DNA of 64,000 nt from JABJPM01 sp964344655 (GTDB taxonomy: Archaea > Nanobdellota > Nanobdellia > SCGC-AAA011-G17 > PNOQ01). Below are positions 32,582 through 40,603 of the stretch, piece by piece; the stretch's first letter is position 1, and every line of letters starts with the position of its first letter. The notes beneath the pieces were generated by a model. It did no database searches, was not told the DNA's origin, and saw only the letters and a program-made list of their open reading frames with translations. Made by a program: the position numbers and the translations under genes. The stretch covers positions 1-64,000 of the forward strand of contig CAYFOF010000001.1 of the NCBI GenBank assembly GCA_964344655.1. The letters run 5' to 3'.

Positions 32582-32645
32582 CTTTATAAATTAAATTGGA
32601 TTCCCCCTTTTTATGCTAAGTTATACAAATAGAGGGGGATTTTAA
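32582..32645 (+). promoter_or_regulatory. ftsZ promoter with flanking inverted repeat
   Basis: CTTTATAAATT (32582-32592) predicts a start near 32612-32615. A 9-bp inverted repeat TCCCCCTTT (32602-32610) / AGAGGGGGA (32631-32639) brackets this start; the second arm overlaps the AGGGGG region just ahead of the ATG at 32646. Because arm one is likely upstream of the transcript, it is better read as a DNA operator than an mRNA hairpin, although the RNA option is open if the start is further upstream. Confidence 0.45.
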
Positions 32646-33773
32646 ATGGATAGTATAATTCAAAATGTTCAAGAAAGGAACCCGGTTGTTTCTGATAGAT
32701 TAGAGAGAAGAGCTCCGGAAAGATTAAGTTCTGTCGACGAAGAATTGGAAGCAATTTTATCCAAACAGAAAGCAAAGATAAAAGTTATTGGTGCTGGCGG
32801 TGGAGGAAATAATACAATAAATAGAATTTCTGAAGTTGGTATTAGTGGTGCTGAAACTGTTGCTATAAATACAGACGCTCAAGATTTATTATATACAAAT
32901 GCAACTCACAAGGTTTTGATTGGGAAAGAATTAACTCAAGGACTTGGTGCAGGAAGCATTCCTCAAGTGGGTGAAGAATCTGCTAGAGAGAGTGAGCATG
33001 ATATTAGAGAAATTTTAAAGGGTGCTGATATGGCATTCATAACATGTGGTATGGGGGGAGGAACTGGTACTGGTGCTGCTCCTGTTATTGCAGATATTGC
33101 TAAGAAATTAGGAATATTAACTGTAGGTATTATTACTTTACCATTTGAGATGGAAGGACATAGAAGATATGAGAATGCTGTTCTTGGTCTTGAAAAGATG
33201 GAAAGTATTGTTGATACTTTAATTGTTATACCAAACGATAAATTATTGGAATTAGCTCCTGATTTGCCACTTCACACTGCATTTAAAGTTGCTGATGAAA
33301 TTTTGACAAATGCTGTAAAAGGTATTGCAGAATTAGTAACTAAAGCAGGATTGGTAAACTTGGATTTTGCTGATATAAAAACAGTCATGGGGAAAGGAGG
33401 AGTAGCTATGATTGGTGTTGGTGAATCTGATAGTGAAAATAGGGCTGGAGAAGCTGTAGAAAAAGCTATCCATAATCCATTATTAGATGTAGATATTACT
33501 GGTGCTAATGGTGCATTGATCAATGTTTGTGGTGGAGCAGATATGACACTAGAAGAAGCAAAGAAAGTTGTTGAATCTGTATCTGAAAAGCTTGATGAAG
33601 ATGCAAGAATTATTTGGGGAGCCCAAATAATGGAAGATTTGGAAAAAACTCTTAGAGTAATGTTAATTGTTACAGGAGTTAATAGTCCACAAATCTTCGG
33701 ACCAAGAAAAGTTAATAGAGAAGTTGAGAAGAAAGAAATTGAATCTGAACTTGGAATTGACTTTGTAGATTAA
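32646..33773 (+). CDS. ftsZ: Cell division protein FtsZ
   Basis: A tubulin-like GTPase that forms the division ring. The tubulin signature GGGTGTG is at residues 137-143, the GAGGGGNN loop is at 49-56, and the T7 loop lies in NLDFADIKTVMGKGG. At 375 aa the length is normal, with a 40-residue N-terminal extension. SepF, its archaeal membrane anchor, is encoded at 36731. A T-rich stretch follows the stop. Confidence 0.97.
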   Translation: MDSIIQNVQERNPVVSDRLERRAPERLSSVDEELEAILSKQKAKIKVIGAGGGGNNTINRISEVGISGAETVAINTDAQDLLYTNATHKVLIGKELTQGLGAGSIPQVGEESARESEHDIREILKGADMAFITCGMGGGTGTGAAPVIADIAKKLGILTVGIITLPFEMEGHRRYENAVLGLEKMESIVDTLIVIPNDKLLELAPDLPLHTAFKVADEILTNAVKGIAELVTKAGLVNLDFADIKTVMGKGGVAMIGVGESDSENRAGEAVEKAIHNPLLDVDITGANGALINVCGGADMTLEEAKKVVESVSEKLDEDARIIWGAQIMEDLEKTLRVMLIVTGVNSPQIFGPRKVNREVEKKEIESELGIDFVD

Positions 33774-33781
33774 TAATCTAC

Positions 33782-33797
33782 TTTTTCTTTTTATTTT
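33782..33797 (+). terminator. T-rich terminator after ftsZ
   Basis: TTTTTCTTTTTATTTT follows the ftsZ stop and lies before the convergent orphan. An archaeal-type terminator is inferred from composition. Confidence 0.4.
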
Positions 33798-33801
33798 AGA
33801 A

Positions 33802-34074
33802 TTATGGATCAAATCTGATTAAGTATTTTCTATCTTCCAAGTTTATAATTGTATATTCTTTAGTGATACGGAATAGCTTCCCCTTTGGTTCTTCGCCCCT
33901 CTTGCAAATATCTTCAATAGTCCCGTTAGATGGTTTAAGATCAATCCCACCTAGGCCCAGACTAACAACTATTGATCCAGTACACTTAAAAGAATAAGAT
34001 TCTGAAAGGCCTTTCATGGCTCCCTCTAATTCATTAAGCTCTTCACTGCTTCTTGCATGATAAATTATATCCAT
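33802..34074 (-). CDS. Small hypothetical protein
   Basis: A 90 aa protein of no known family. A helix (SSEELNELEGAMKGL) is followed by beta-rich sequence (SIVVSLGLGGIDLKP; LFRITKEYTIINLEDRKYLIRF). It resembles a small alpha/beta fold. It has more C and G in third positions than the neighbours. It is convergent with ftsZ and has a TATA-like TTTATAAG upstream. Confidence 0.55.
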   Translation of the reverse strand: MDIIYHARSSEELNELEGAMKGLSESYSFKCTGSIVVSLGLGGIDLKPSNGTIEDICKRGEEPKGKLFRITKEYTIINLEDRKYLIRFDP

Positions 34075-34225
34075 GTTGTAAATTTGGAATAAAAAAATAC
34101 TTATAAAACTTTCTGTGTGAGACTGCCCCGGAGTTTAAGACTAGAACTAATTTTTTATTTTAGAAAGGTTTATAAATTAAATATTTTCCTCAACATATGT
34201 TATTCTAAGGAATTAAGGACCTAAG

Positions 34226-34423
34226 ATGGAACAAGAAAATCAAAAAAGAAGCGTATTTTCAAAGTTGAAGAGCTTTGCTACTCAGAGTAAGAGAGTTTTC
34301 AAAGTTACTAAGAAACCTACGAAAGAAGAATTGAAAGTAACAGTGAAAGTTACTGGGATTGGTATCCTTTTGATAGGAGCAATTGGGTTCCTTATACATA
34401 TTGGATGGCAATTATTAGGTTAA
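34226..34423 (+). CDS. secE: Protein translocase subunit SecE
   Basis: The Sec61-gamma homologue, partner of SecY (encoded at 50066). A 65 aa protein with a basic amphipathic helix and a single membrane helix (about 43-62, VTVKVTGIGILLIGAIGFLI). It is followed 1 nt later by Spt5, as in most archaea. A TATA box GTTTATAAATTA lies near 34169-34180, giving a leader of about 25 nt with AAGGA-type sequence. Confidence 0.94.
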   Translation: MEQENQKRSVFSKLKSFATQSKRVFKVTKKPTKEELKVTVKVTGIGILLIGAIGFLIHIGWQLLG

Positions 34424-34424
34424 A

Positions 34425-34907
34425 ATGGAAACGGAAGTAAAAAACGAAACAGAAATATTGACGTTAAGAACGACTGCAAATAGAGAAGATCAAGTATTGG
34501 ATTTTATTTCTGCAAATGTTGAAAAGAAAGGATTACATGTTTATAGCATATTTAGGCCTCACGGATTAAGAGGGTATGTGTTTATTGAAGCCAGAACTAG
34601 AGCAGATGCTGAAGAAGCTTGTTCTGGTGTTCCTTATGCAAGAGGAATTTTACCTGGAAAATTAGATTATACTGAAATTGAACATATGATAGAGCAAGCA
34701 AAAGCAACAGTAGATATTAGAAAGAATGATATTGTTGAAGTTATTGCTGGACCATTCAAGAGAGAAAAGGCTAAAGTGGTTAGAATTGATGAAGCAAAAG
34801 GAGAAGTTGTAGTTGAACTTCTTGAAGCTGCAGTTCCAATTCCAATTACGGTAAGTTTAGACTCTGTTAAAGTGATAAGAAGAGAAGGAGACGAAGAAGA
34901 TGAGTAA
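34425..34907 (+). CDS. spt5: Transcription elongation factor Spt5 (NusG homologue)
   Basis: Binds the RNA polymerase clamp and increases processivity. The 160 aa protein has an NGN domain (residues 10-85, with GYVFIEA) and a KOW domain (about 100-140, VEVIAGPFKREKAKV). Its end overlaps the start of L11 by 8 nt. The SecE-Spt5-L11 order is standard in archaea. Confidence 0.96.
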   Translation: METEVKNETEILTLRTTANREDQVLDFISANVEKKGLHVYSIFRPHGLRGYVFIEARTRADAEEACSGVPYARGILPGKLDYTEIEHMIEQAKATVDIRKNDIVEVIAGPFKREKAKVVRIDEAKGEVVVELLEAAVPIPITVSLDSVKVIRREGDEEDE

Positions 34908-35559
34908 AGAAAAAGTAGATGTAATGGTTGAGGGTGGAAAAGCTTCAGCTGGTCCTGCAATGGGACAAGCATTTGGCCCACTAGGCGTAAATATTCAAGA
35001 AATTTTAGAAAAAATCAATGAAAAGACTGCAGACTTTAAGGGAATGAAAGTTCCTGTTACTGTTATTGTAGATACCGAAGATAAGTCTTTTGATTTAGAA
35101 ATTGGAACTCCTCCTGTTTCTGAATTGATAAAGAAAGAAATTAATCTTCAAAAAGGATCTGGATTACAAAAGATTAAGAAATCTGCAAATATGGCAATGG
35201 AACAAATTGTAAAGATTGCTAGAATGAAGACAGATTCAATGTTATCTAAGGATTTGAAAGCTTCTGTAAAGACAGTTATTGGCAGTTGTGGTCCAATGGG
35301 AATTATAATCGAAAGTAAACCTTTAGATGAAATTACTAAAGAAGTAGATGAAGGAAAATATGATGAATTAATTAGTTCTGGAAATACTGAAGTTAGTGAT
35401 GAAAAACTCAAACAACTAAATGCTGATTTGAAAGAAATAAATGCTTCATTAGAGAAGAAGTATAGTAAAGAATTAGCTAAGATTGAGGAAGATAAGGAAG
35501 CTGCGGTTGCACCTGCTGAAGGTGAAGAAGCTCCTAAAGAAGAAGAGAAGAAAGAATAA
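34900..35559 (+). CDS. rpl11: 50S ribosomal protein L11, with acidic C-terminal extension
   Basis: Part of the GTPase-associated centre. The PAMGQAFGPLGVNIQEILEK signature is near residues 19-38. The core ends near residue 160; the rest of the 219 aa is a charged Glu/Lys/Ala tail. It is coupled to Spt5. L1, L10 and L12 are elsewhere, so the L11-L1-L10-L12 set of other archaea has been split. Confidence 0.96.
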   Translation: MSKEKVDVMVEGGKASAGPAMGQAFGPLGVNIQEILEKINEKTADFKGMKVPVTVIVDTEDKSFDLEIGTPPVSELIKKEINLQKGSGLQKIKKSANMAMEQIVKIARMKTDSMLSKDLKASVKTVIGSCGPMGIIIESKPLDEITKEVDEGKYDELISSGNTEVSDEKLKQLNADLKEINASLEKKYSKELAKIEEDKEAAVAPAEGEEAPKEEEKKE

Positions 35560-35568
35560 TCTTCTTAA

Positions 35569-35580
35569 TTTTTTTATTTT
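35569..35580 (+). terminator. T-rich terminator after L11
   Basis: TTTTTTTATTTT soon after the L11 stop and before tRNA-Pro; an archaeal T-run terminator is inferred. Confidence 0.35.
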
Positions 35581-35622
35581 TAGTAACATTTATTAATGTA
35601 TTAAAACCGATGAATCTATTCA

Positions 35623-35695
35623 GGGGTAATGGTGTAACTTGGTAGCACTCGACGTTTGGGGCGTCGGAATCGGGGTTCAAATCCTCGTTACCCCA
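35623..35695 (+). tRNA. tRNA-Pro (anticodon UGG)
   Basis: Acceptor GGGGTAA/TTACCCC, D stem GTGT/GCAC, anticodon stem CGACG/CGTCG with loop TTTGGGG (anticodon TGG, G37), and T stem CGGGG/CCTCG with loop TTCAAAT. Discriminator A, no intron and no CCA. It has an AT-rich region with a TATTAATG-like box upstream. Confidence 0.97.
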
Positions 35696-35756
35696 TATTT
35701 CAAATTAGAAAGGTTTTTAAAAGGAAATTTAACTCAAAAAATAGAGTTTTAGAAAG

Positions 35757-35969
35757 ATGGTAAAGAAAACTAAGGGAAGCGGAAGATTTGGAGCGAGATA
35801 CGGTGCCCCGTTGAAGCAAAAAAGACTTATGATCGAAGAGAAGCAGAAGAAGCTATACAAATGCCCACTATGCCTAAAAGATAAAGTAAAAAGAGTTAGT
35901 TCTGGAATATGGTATTGTAGCAAATGTGATGTAAAGTTCGCTGGAAAAGCATATTCATTAGGAGAATAA
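35757..35969 (+). CDS. rpl37ae: 50S ribosomal protein L37Ae
   Basis: A zinc-binding ribosomal protein of 70 aa. CPLC (near residues 36-39) and CSKC (near 54-57) form the zinc ribbon, and the N-terminus GSGRFGARYG is characteristic. RpoP starts 1 nt after its stop. Confidence 0.95.
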   Translation: MVKKTKGSGRFGARYGAPLKQKRLMIEEKQKKLYKCPLCLKDKVKRVSSGIWYCSKCDVKFAGKAYSLGE

Positions 35970-35970
35970 A

Positions 35971-36108
35971 ATGGTTGAATACAAATGTTTTAATTGTGGA
36001 AAGAAAATAGATAGTACAACCTTAAGAAAAAGAGTTAGATGCATTTATTGTGGATCTAAGATATTATTTAAACCAAGATCTGTTGGTACTAAAGTAAAGG
36101 CAGTATAA
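35971..36108 (+). CDS. rpoP: DNA-directed RNA polymerase subunit P (Rpo12)
   Basis: A 45 aa zinc-ribbon subunit of archaeal RNA polymerase. CFNCGKK and CIYCGSKILFKPR carry the two zinc pairs, with the invariant RCxYCGxxIxxKxR motif. It ends KVKAV. One nucleotide separates it from L37Ae and from prefoldin beta, so all three are translated together. Confidence 0.94.
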   Translation: MVEYKCFNCGKKIDSTTLRKRVRCIYCGSKILFKPRSVGTKVKAV

Positions 36109-36109
36109 A

Positions 36110-36445
36110 ATGGAAAATATCGATAAAGAGACAAAGAAAAAGATCTCTAAACTACAAATGCTTGAGCAAAGATTGCAAGGTCTTGCTATGCAAAAACAAA
36201 CATTCCAAACACAAAGCATGGAATCTGATAATGCTTTAAGAGAAATTGATAATTCTGAAGATACTTACAAAGTTGTAGGTAATGTTATGATCTCAGTAGA
36301 AAAATCTGAATTAAAGAAAGAATTGACGTCTAAAAAAGAAATGGCAGATATGAAAGTAACTAATTTAGAAAAAGAAGAAAAGAAATTGAGAGAAGAAGCT
36401 ACAGAATTACAAAAAGAAGTTATGGGTTCCATGAAAAATGAGTGA
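36110..36445 (+). CDS. pfdB: Prefoldin subunit beta
   Basis: A jellyfish-shaped chaperone subunit of 111 aa. Two long coiled-coil helices flank a beta-hairpin region (NSEDTYKVVGNVMISVEK), the normal beta-subunit layout. The alpha subunit is encoded at 48636. Its end overlaps the next gene by 8 nt. Confidence 0.93.
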   Translation: MENIDKETKKKISKLQMLEQRLQGLAMQKQTFQTQSMESDNALREIDNSEDTYKVVGNVMISVEKSELKKELTSKKEMADMKVTNLEKEEKKLREEATELQKEVMGSMKNE

Positions 36446-36692
36446 AGACATGGTTTTAGAAGTGTTGGATATGCTTGCAGATTTGCAAGAAGATGATTGC
36501 ATTCCTCGAAATGTTAAGAATAGAATAGAGAGTGCGATGGCTGCTCTTCAATGCGAGGAAAGGCCGGTTTCTATGAAAGTTGATGCTTCTTTACAAGAAT
36601 TAGAAGAAGTTTCTGAGGACTCAAATGTGCCTGCATTTACTAAGACTCAAATTTATTCTATAGTGTCAAAATTAGAGTGTATTAAACAATAG
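36438..36692 (+). CDS. UPF0147 family protein
   Basis: An 84 aa helical protein of the archaeal UPF0147 family. MLADLQEDDCIPRNVKNRI and the second similar half (VSEDSNVPAFTKTQIYSI) show the internal duplication of the family. The function is unknown. In many archaea it sits next to prefoldin beta. Confidence 0.88.
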   Translation: MSEDMVLEVLDMLADLQEDDCIPRNVKNRIESAMAALQCEERPVSMKVDASLQELEEVSEDSNVPAFTKTQIYSIVSKLECIKQ

Positions 36693-36730
36693 AAATGTTT
36701 ATAAATTTGTTAATATTTCCCTTCTTTAAG

Positions 36731-37135
36731 ATGAAAAGATTCCTTTCAAAGATAAAAGATAGTGTGGGACAAAAAGAGTTTTCTTATGATGAAGATATGC
36801 CTGAAGAGTTTCAAGAAGACTATGTTGAACTAACTACAGACAAGGACATGCCTAAGGCAAGAATTGTTGTTAGACCGTTTATTATTCAAGATTTTTCAGA
36901 TATAAAGCCTGCTCTTGACGCTTTAAGAGAAGGATATACTATTGCTTTGGTTAATATTGGACCATTAAAAGATAGAGATATGGTTGAATTAAAGAGAGCT
37001 GTGAACAAGTTAAAGAAAACATGTGATGCTATCGATGGTGACATTGCTGGTTTCGGCGGAGATTGGGTTGTTGTAACTCCAAGTTTTGCTAGTGTTCATA
37101 GAACTAATGCAATGGAATCTTTTGGAGACGAATAA
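36731..37135 (+). CDS. sepF: Cell division protein SepF
   Basis: Archaeal SepF anchors FtsZ to the membrane. The 134 aa protein starts MKRFLSKIKDSVGQ, an amphipathic membrane-binding helix, followed by an acidic linker and the SepF core (about 50-130) with RIVVRPFIIQDF and DGDIAGFGGDWVVVTPS. An upstream in-frame start is rejected because a TATA box (TTTATAAA near 36699-36706) sits about 28 nt before ATG 36731, indicating a leaderless mRNA. FtsZ is encoded 3 kb upstream. Confidence 0.92.
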   Translation: MKRFLSKIKDSVGQKEFSYDEDMPEEFQEDYVELTTDKDMPKARIVVRPFIIQDFSDIKPALDALREGYTIALVNIGPLKDRDMVELKRAVNKLKKTCDAIDGDIAGFGGDWVVVTPSFASVHRTNAMESFGDE

Positions 37136-37167
37136 TTTTATAAATAACTTATTCTTTTTTTATTACA

Positions 37168-37686
37168 ATGGATGAATTAACAAAACAACCATGTCCTGTA
37201 TGTGGAAAAAAAGGATTAACATTAAGAGATAGAGAGATAGATATTCCTTATTTTGGTAAAACTTTTGTTTTTGCTATGCAATGTTCTGAATGTGGTTTTT
37301 CTAAATCAGATGTAGAGTTTGAAGAGAAGAAAGATCCTGTAAAAATAACGTTTGAAGTTAGTTCTGAAGATGATTTATTTGTTAGAGTTATAAAATCTGG
37401 TTCTGCCAGTGTAAAAATTCCTGGATTGAGAATGAGTATGGATCCTGGAGAGAATTCAGAAGGTTTTGTTACGAATGTTGAAGGTTTAATTGGGAAATTT
37501 GAGAAAATATTAGAAGCTCAAAGAGATGAAGCGGATGATAAAACTGTTCGTAAGAAAGCAAAAAATTTATTGAAGAAGATTTGGAAAGTAAAATTGGGGG
37601 AAGTTCCTTTGAAAATTGTGATTGAAGATAAAACAGGGAATTCTGCTATTGTTTCTGAGAAAGCTGAAGTTAAAAAATTGAAATAG
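37168..37686 (+). CDS. ZPR1 zinc-finger domain protein
   Basis: A 172 aa protein with a single ZPR1 module. CPVCGKKG (near residues 9-16) and CSECGFS (near 39-45) form the four-Cys zinc finger, and a beta-rich A/B domain follows, as in eukaryotic ZPR1 repeats (KIPGLRMSMDPGENSEGF). ZPR1 binds eEF1A in eukaryotes and acts as a dedicated chaperone; archaeal function is inferred. Confidence 0.9.
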   Translation: MDELTKQPCPVCGKKGLTLRDREIDIPYFGKTFVFAMQCSECGFSKSDVEFEEKKDPVKITFEVSSEDDLFVRVIKSGSASVKIPGLRMSMDPGENSEGFVTNVEGLIGKFEKILEAQRDEADDKTVRKKAKNLLKKIWKVKLGEVPLKIVIEDKTGNSAIVSEKAEVKKLK

Positions 37687-37720
37687 AAAGGTTTTTTAAC
37701 AGTGTTTTTGTTGTAGTTTT

Positions 37721-38401
37721 ATGGAAAACAAGAAAATTAATGGATTGAAAACAATATTTATTCCTGCGAAAGCGAAAAATATTGATGTAATCCCGGTTTT
37801 GAAGAAATTAAAACTAGATGTAAAAAGAATTGGATTAATTTCTGCTATACAATATGTTGATTATTTAGAAGATGCAAAGAAGTTTCTTGAAGAGGAAGGA
37901 TTTGAAGTTATTGTTGCTGGCCAAATGGTTGGTTGTAACTCTTCTAACGCTATAAAAATTAAGGAAAAGGTTGATGCTTATGTTTTTATTGGGAGTGGAG
38001 AATTTCATCCATTAGAATTAGTTAACTATTCTGGAATTGATGATATATATTTAGCTAATCCTGTTTCTAATAATGTAACTAAATTTGATAAAAAAGAATT
38101 AGAAAAATTAGAGAAGAAAAAAGAAGGAAAAATAAAGAAATATTTAATGGCTGATAAGATTGGAATTTTGGTTTCTGTAAAACCAGGTCAAAATGCATTG
38201 AAAGCGGCTTTAAAATTTGCTGAAAATTGTGGAAAAGAGGCTTATGTTTTTATGGCAGATGAGATTGATATTAATAGATTAGAAGATTTTAATGATATTA
38301 AATTGTGGGTAAATACTTCTTGCCCTAGATTAGAAGGAAATAATATTGTTTCATTGAAAGATATAATTGGGAGTAAATTAGTAGATTATCATACTTATTG
38401 A
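37721..38401 (+). CDS. dph2: Diphthamide biosynthesis Dph2-like protein, lacking domain 1
   Basis: Dph2 starts diphthamide synthesis on aEF2 using a 4Fe-4S cluster held by three Cys. Here Cys72 in GQMVGCNSSNA and Cys201 in NTSCPRL match the second and third cluster Cys (in Pyrococcus horikoshii 163 and 287; a similar spacing). The first Cys (59 in P. horikoshii) and about 90 N-terminal residues are missing: the protein has 226 aa instead of about 340. A TATA-like TTTTTTAA about 26 nt upstream of the ATG shows that the short form is the real gene start. Either another subunit supplies domain 1, or the function has changed. Confidence 0.8.
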   Translation: MENKKINGLKTIFIPAKAKNIDVIPVLKKLKLDVKRIGLISAIQYVDYLEDAKKFLEEEGFEVIVAGQMVGCNSSNAIKIKEKVDAYVFIGSGEFHPLELVNYSGIDDIYLANPVSNNVTKFDKKELEKLEKKKEGKIKKYLMADKIGILVSVKPGQNALKAALKFAENCGKEAYVFMADEIDINRLEDFNDIKLWVNTSCPRLEGNNIVSLKDIIGSKLVDYHTY

Positions 38402-38403
38402 AA

Positions 38404-38775
38404 ATGACTTATGAACCTGAATATAAGGAAGGAGAAATTTTAGTTGGATACAGAGATATGGTTGAACCTAGAGAAAATTTCCCAGAACATTTTGTTCCAA
38501 TATTTTTTAGGGGAGTAGAATATGTTGGACCTTGGAAATATGGAGAAGATGTTCACATCTATAGAGTTCCTGAAGGCCAAGAAGATTATGCTTGTTCTGA
38601 GTTGGAAAAACAAGACGAGTTTGTTGATTGGACAGGGAAAAGAGATTTAAAACAAGAAAAATTTTGGGATTTAGCTAAGGAAATGGGAGATGTTTTAGAG
38701 GATTTAGATCCAAGAGATCCTGATGTAAACGAAAAACTTGAATCTTTAATAAAAGATGCAGAAAATCTTATTTAA
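38404..38775 (+). CDS. Hypothetical acidic protein
   Basis: A 123 aa protein with an aromatic-rich N-terminal half (FPEHFVPIFFRGVEYVGPWKYG) and an acidic helical C-terminal half. No family recognised. It begins 2 nt after dph2 and is presumably co-transcribed. ATG 38404 is preferred to the TTG overlapping dph2. Confidence 0.6.
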   Translation: MTYEPEYKEGEILVGYRDMVEPRENFPEHFVPIFFRGVEYVGPWKYGEDVHIYRVPEGQEDYACSELEKQDEFVDWTGKRDLKQEKFWDLAKEMGDVLEDLDPRDPDVNEKLESLIKDAENLI

Positions 38776-38813
38776 TCAAAAATTATAAAAAGTGGAGCAG
38801 TTCCTAATTAATT

Positions 38814-40265
38814 ATGAAAGTAGAAGATAAAGTTTTAGATTTAGCAAAACGTAGAGGATTTGTGTGGGGGCCTAGTCCTAGTATCTATGAAGGTGGATTA
38901 AAGGGATTTTATGATTGGGGCCCCTTAGGAAAACTGCTAAAAAATAAAGTTGAAAGTATTCTAAGAAAGGGTTTTTCGGGATTTAGCTTTTGGGAAGTTG
39001 AATGTCCTACTGTAATGCCTAAAAAAGTTTGGGAAGCTTCTGGCCATTTGGAAGGTTTTGTTGATTATGTTACTAAATGTTTAAAATGTGGGTCTGCACA
39101 TAGAGTAGATCATTTAATGGAAGATATTGAAGATTTTAATCAAGAAAAACTTGGAGAATTATTAAGAGAGAGAAAAATTAAATGCCCTTCTTGTAATAAA
39201 GGAGGATTTGGATCTGTGGAGCCAGTTAATTTAATGATGAAGACAATTGTTGGTTTAGATCAAGAAGTCTTTTTAAGACCTGAAACTGCAACAACTACTT
39301 ATTTATTGTTCCCAGAATTATATAGATTTTTTAGAACAAAAATGCCTTTTGGGGTTTTTCAAACGGGAAAAGCATATAGAAATGAGATTTCTCCAAGACA
39401 AGGAGTTTTTAGGACAAGAGAGTTTACACAAATAGAAGCTCAATTATTTTTGTTGAAAGAACAATTTAATAATTATGAAAAATTTGATGATTATGCAGAT
39501 GAAGAAATGCCTTTGATGAAATATGGTTCTAAAAAAGTTGAACATATTAGATTGGGAGATAGTGTTAAGAAAAAATTCATGAAAAAAGAAGCTTATGCGT
39601 TTATGAACTATGTTGCATATAAATTGATTAAAGATATGGGATTTGATTCAAATAAAATAAGAATTAGACAACATAATCCTGCAGAGTTGGCTTTTTATGC
39701 AGATGATGCTTGGGATATTGAGATAAATACCGAGAGGCATGGATGGATGGAATTATGTGGAATCCACGATAGACAAGATTATGATTTGAAGAGACATTCT
39801 GAGTTTTCTAAAACTAAAATGGAAGTTCAAGGTGAAACTCCAACCATTTTAGAAATTGCTTTTGGTTTGGAAAGAACTGCTTATGCTTTATTGGAAAATT
39901 CTTTGGTTGATGATAAAAATAGAGATTGGTTAAATTTTAAACAAGGTATTGCACCAATTGATATTGCTGTATTTCCATTGATGAAGAAAGAAGGAATGGA
40001 TGATTTAGCAAAAGAATTGTTTGCAGATTTAGATAAAGAATTTGTTTGTGTTTATGATGATTCAGGATCTATTGGTAGAAGATATAGAAGGATGGATGAA
40101 GTTGGAACTTCTTTTTGTATTACTGTTGATCATGATTCTTTGAAGGAAGATGATGTTACAATCAGAGAAATTTCTTCAATGAAACAAACAAGAATAAAAA
40201 TTTCAGAAGTTACGAAAATTGTTAAAGATTTAATTTCTGGAAGAATATCTTTTGAAGATCTATAA
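38814..40265 (+). CDS. glyS: Glycyl-tRNA synthetase (alpha2 type)
   Basis: Charges tRNA-Gly. A class II enzyme of 483 aa. It starts MKVEDKVLDLAKRRGFVWG with SIYEGGLKGFYDWGPLG (motif 1 region). Two Cys pairs CLKC (near residue 89) and CPSC (near 123) are in the insertion, RNEISPRQGVFRTREFTQ is motif 2, and GLERTAYALLE is motif 3. It has a C-terminal anticodon-binding domain with DDSGSIGRRYRRMDEVGTSF. The archaeal/eukaryal alpha2 type, with normal length. Confidence 0.96.
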   Translation: MKVEDKVLDLAKRRGFVWGPSPSIYEGGLKGFYDWGPLGKLLKNKVESILRKGFSGFSFWEVECPTVMPKKVWEASGHLEGFVDYVTKCLKCGSAHRVDHLMEDIEDFNQEKLGELLRERKIKCPSCNKGGFGSVEPVNLMMKTIVGLDQEVFLRPETATTTYLLFPELYRFFRTKMPFGVFQTGKAYRNEISPRQGVFRTREFTQIEAQLFLLKEQFNNYEKFDDYADEEMPLMKYGSKKVEHIRLGDSVKKKFMKKEAYAFMNYVAYKLIKDMGFDSNKIRIRQHNPAELAFYADDAWDIEINTERHGWMELCGIHDRQDYDLKRHSEFSKTKMEVQGETPTILEIAFGLERTAYALLENSLVDDKNRDWLNFKQGIAPIDIAVFPLMKKEGMDDLAKELFADLDKEFVCVYDDSGSIGRRYRRMDEVGTSFCITVDHDSLKEDDVTIREISSMKQTRIKISEVTKIVKDLISGRISFEDL

Positions 40266-40284
40266 CCAAAACATTTATATATTA

Positions 40285-40306
40285 CATATGATATACATAT
40301 CATATG
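40285..40306 (+). promoter_or_regulatory. Perfect palindrome operator at arsR-trxB start
   Basis: CATATGATAT (40285-40294), a 2-nt centre AC and ATATCATATG (40297-40306) form a 22-bp palindrome with 10-bp arms. It begins right after the TATA-like ATTTATATATTA and covers the ArsR start codon, so a dimeric regulator bound here would block transcription start. The adjacent ArsR protein is the obvious candidate. Confidence 0.7.
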
Positions 40307-40594
40307 ATAGATTTAACATATGTAAATTTTTTTAGGACATTAGACAATGATACTAGATTGGGAATTGTTTTGTGTCTGAAAAATGGATCTAAAAATGTTA
40401 GTCAATTATCTAAAGAATTAAAGATGGAACAGAGCAGGATAAGTCATAATTTGCAATGTTTAGAAAAAAATGGTTTTGTTACGGTAAAACAAGATGGAAA
40501 ACAAAGGATATATTCTTTGAATAGAGATACTATTGAGCCAATTCTTGTTGCTGTAAAAAAACATATGTCAAAATATAAAATAAATTCATGCTAA
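40304..40594 (+). CDS. ArsR-family transcriptional regulator
   Basis: A 96 aa winged-helix repressor. The DNA-binding helix is in VSQLSKELKMEQSRISHNLQCLEKNGFV, and the wing follows. Cys in VLCLKNG, NLQCLEK and the terminal INSC could sense thiol state or metal. It starts within its own operator palindrome, and is followed 9 nt later by trxB with an AAGGAGGA site, so it probably autoregulates a redox operon. Confidence 0.85.
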   Translation: MIDLTYVNFFRTLDNDTRLGIVLCLKNGSKNVSQLSKELKMEQSRISHNLQCLEKNGFVTVKQDGKQRIYSLNRDTIEPILVAVKKHMSKYKINSC

Positions 40595-40603
40595 GGAGGA
40601 AAA

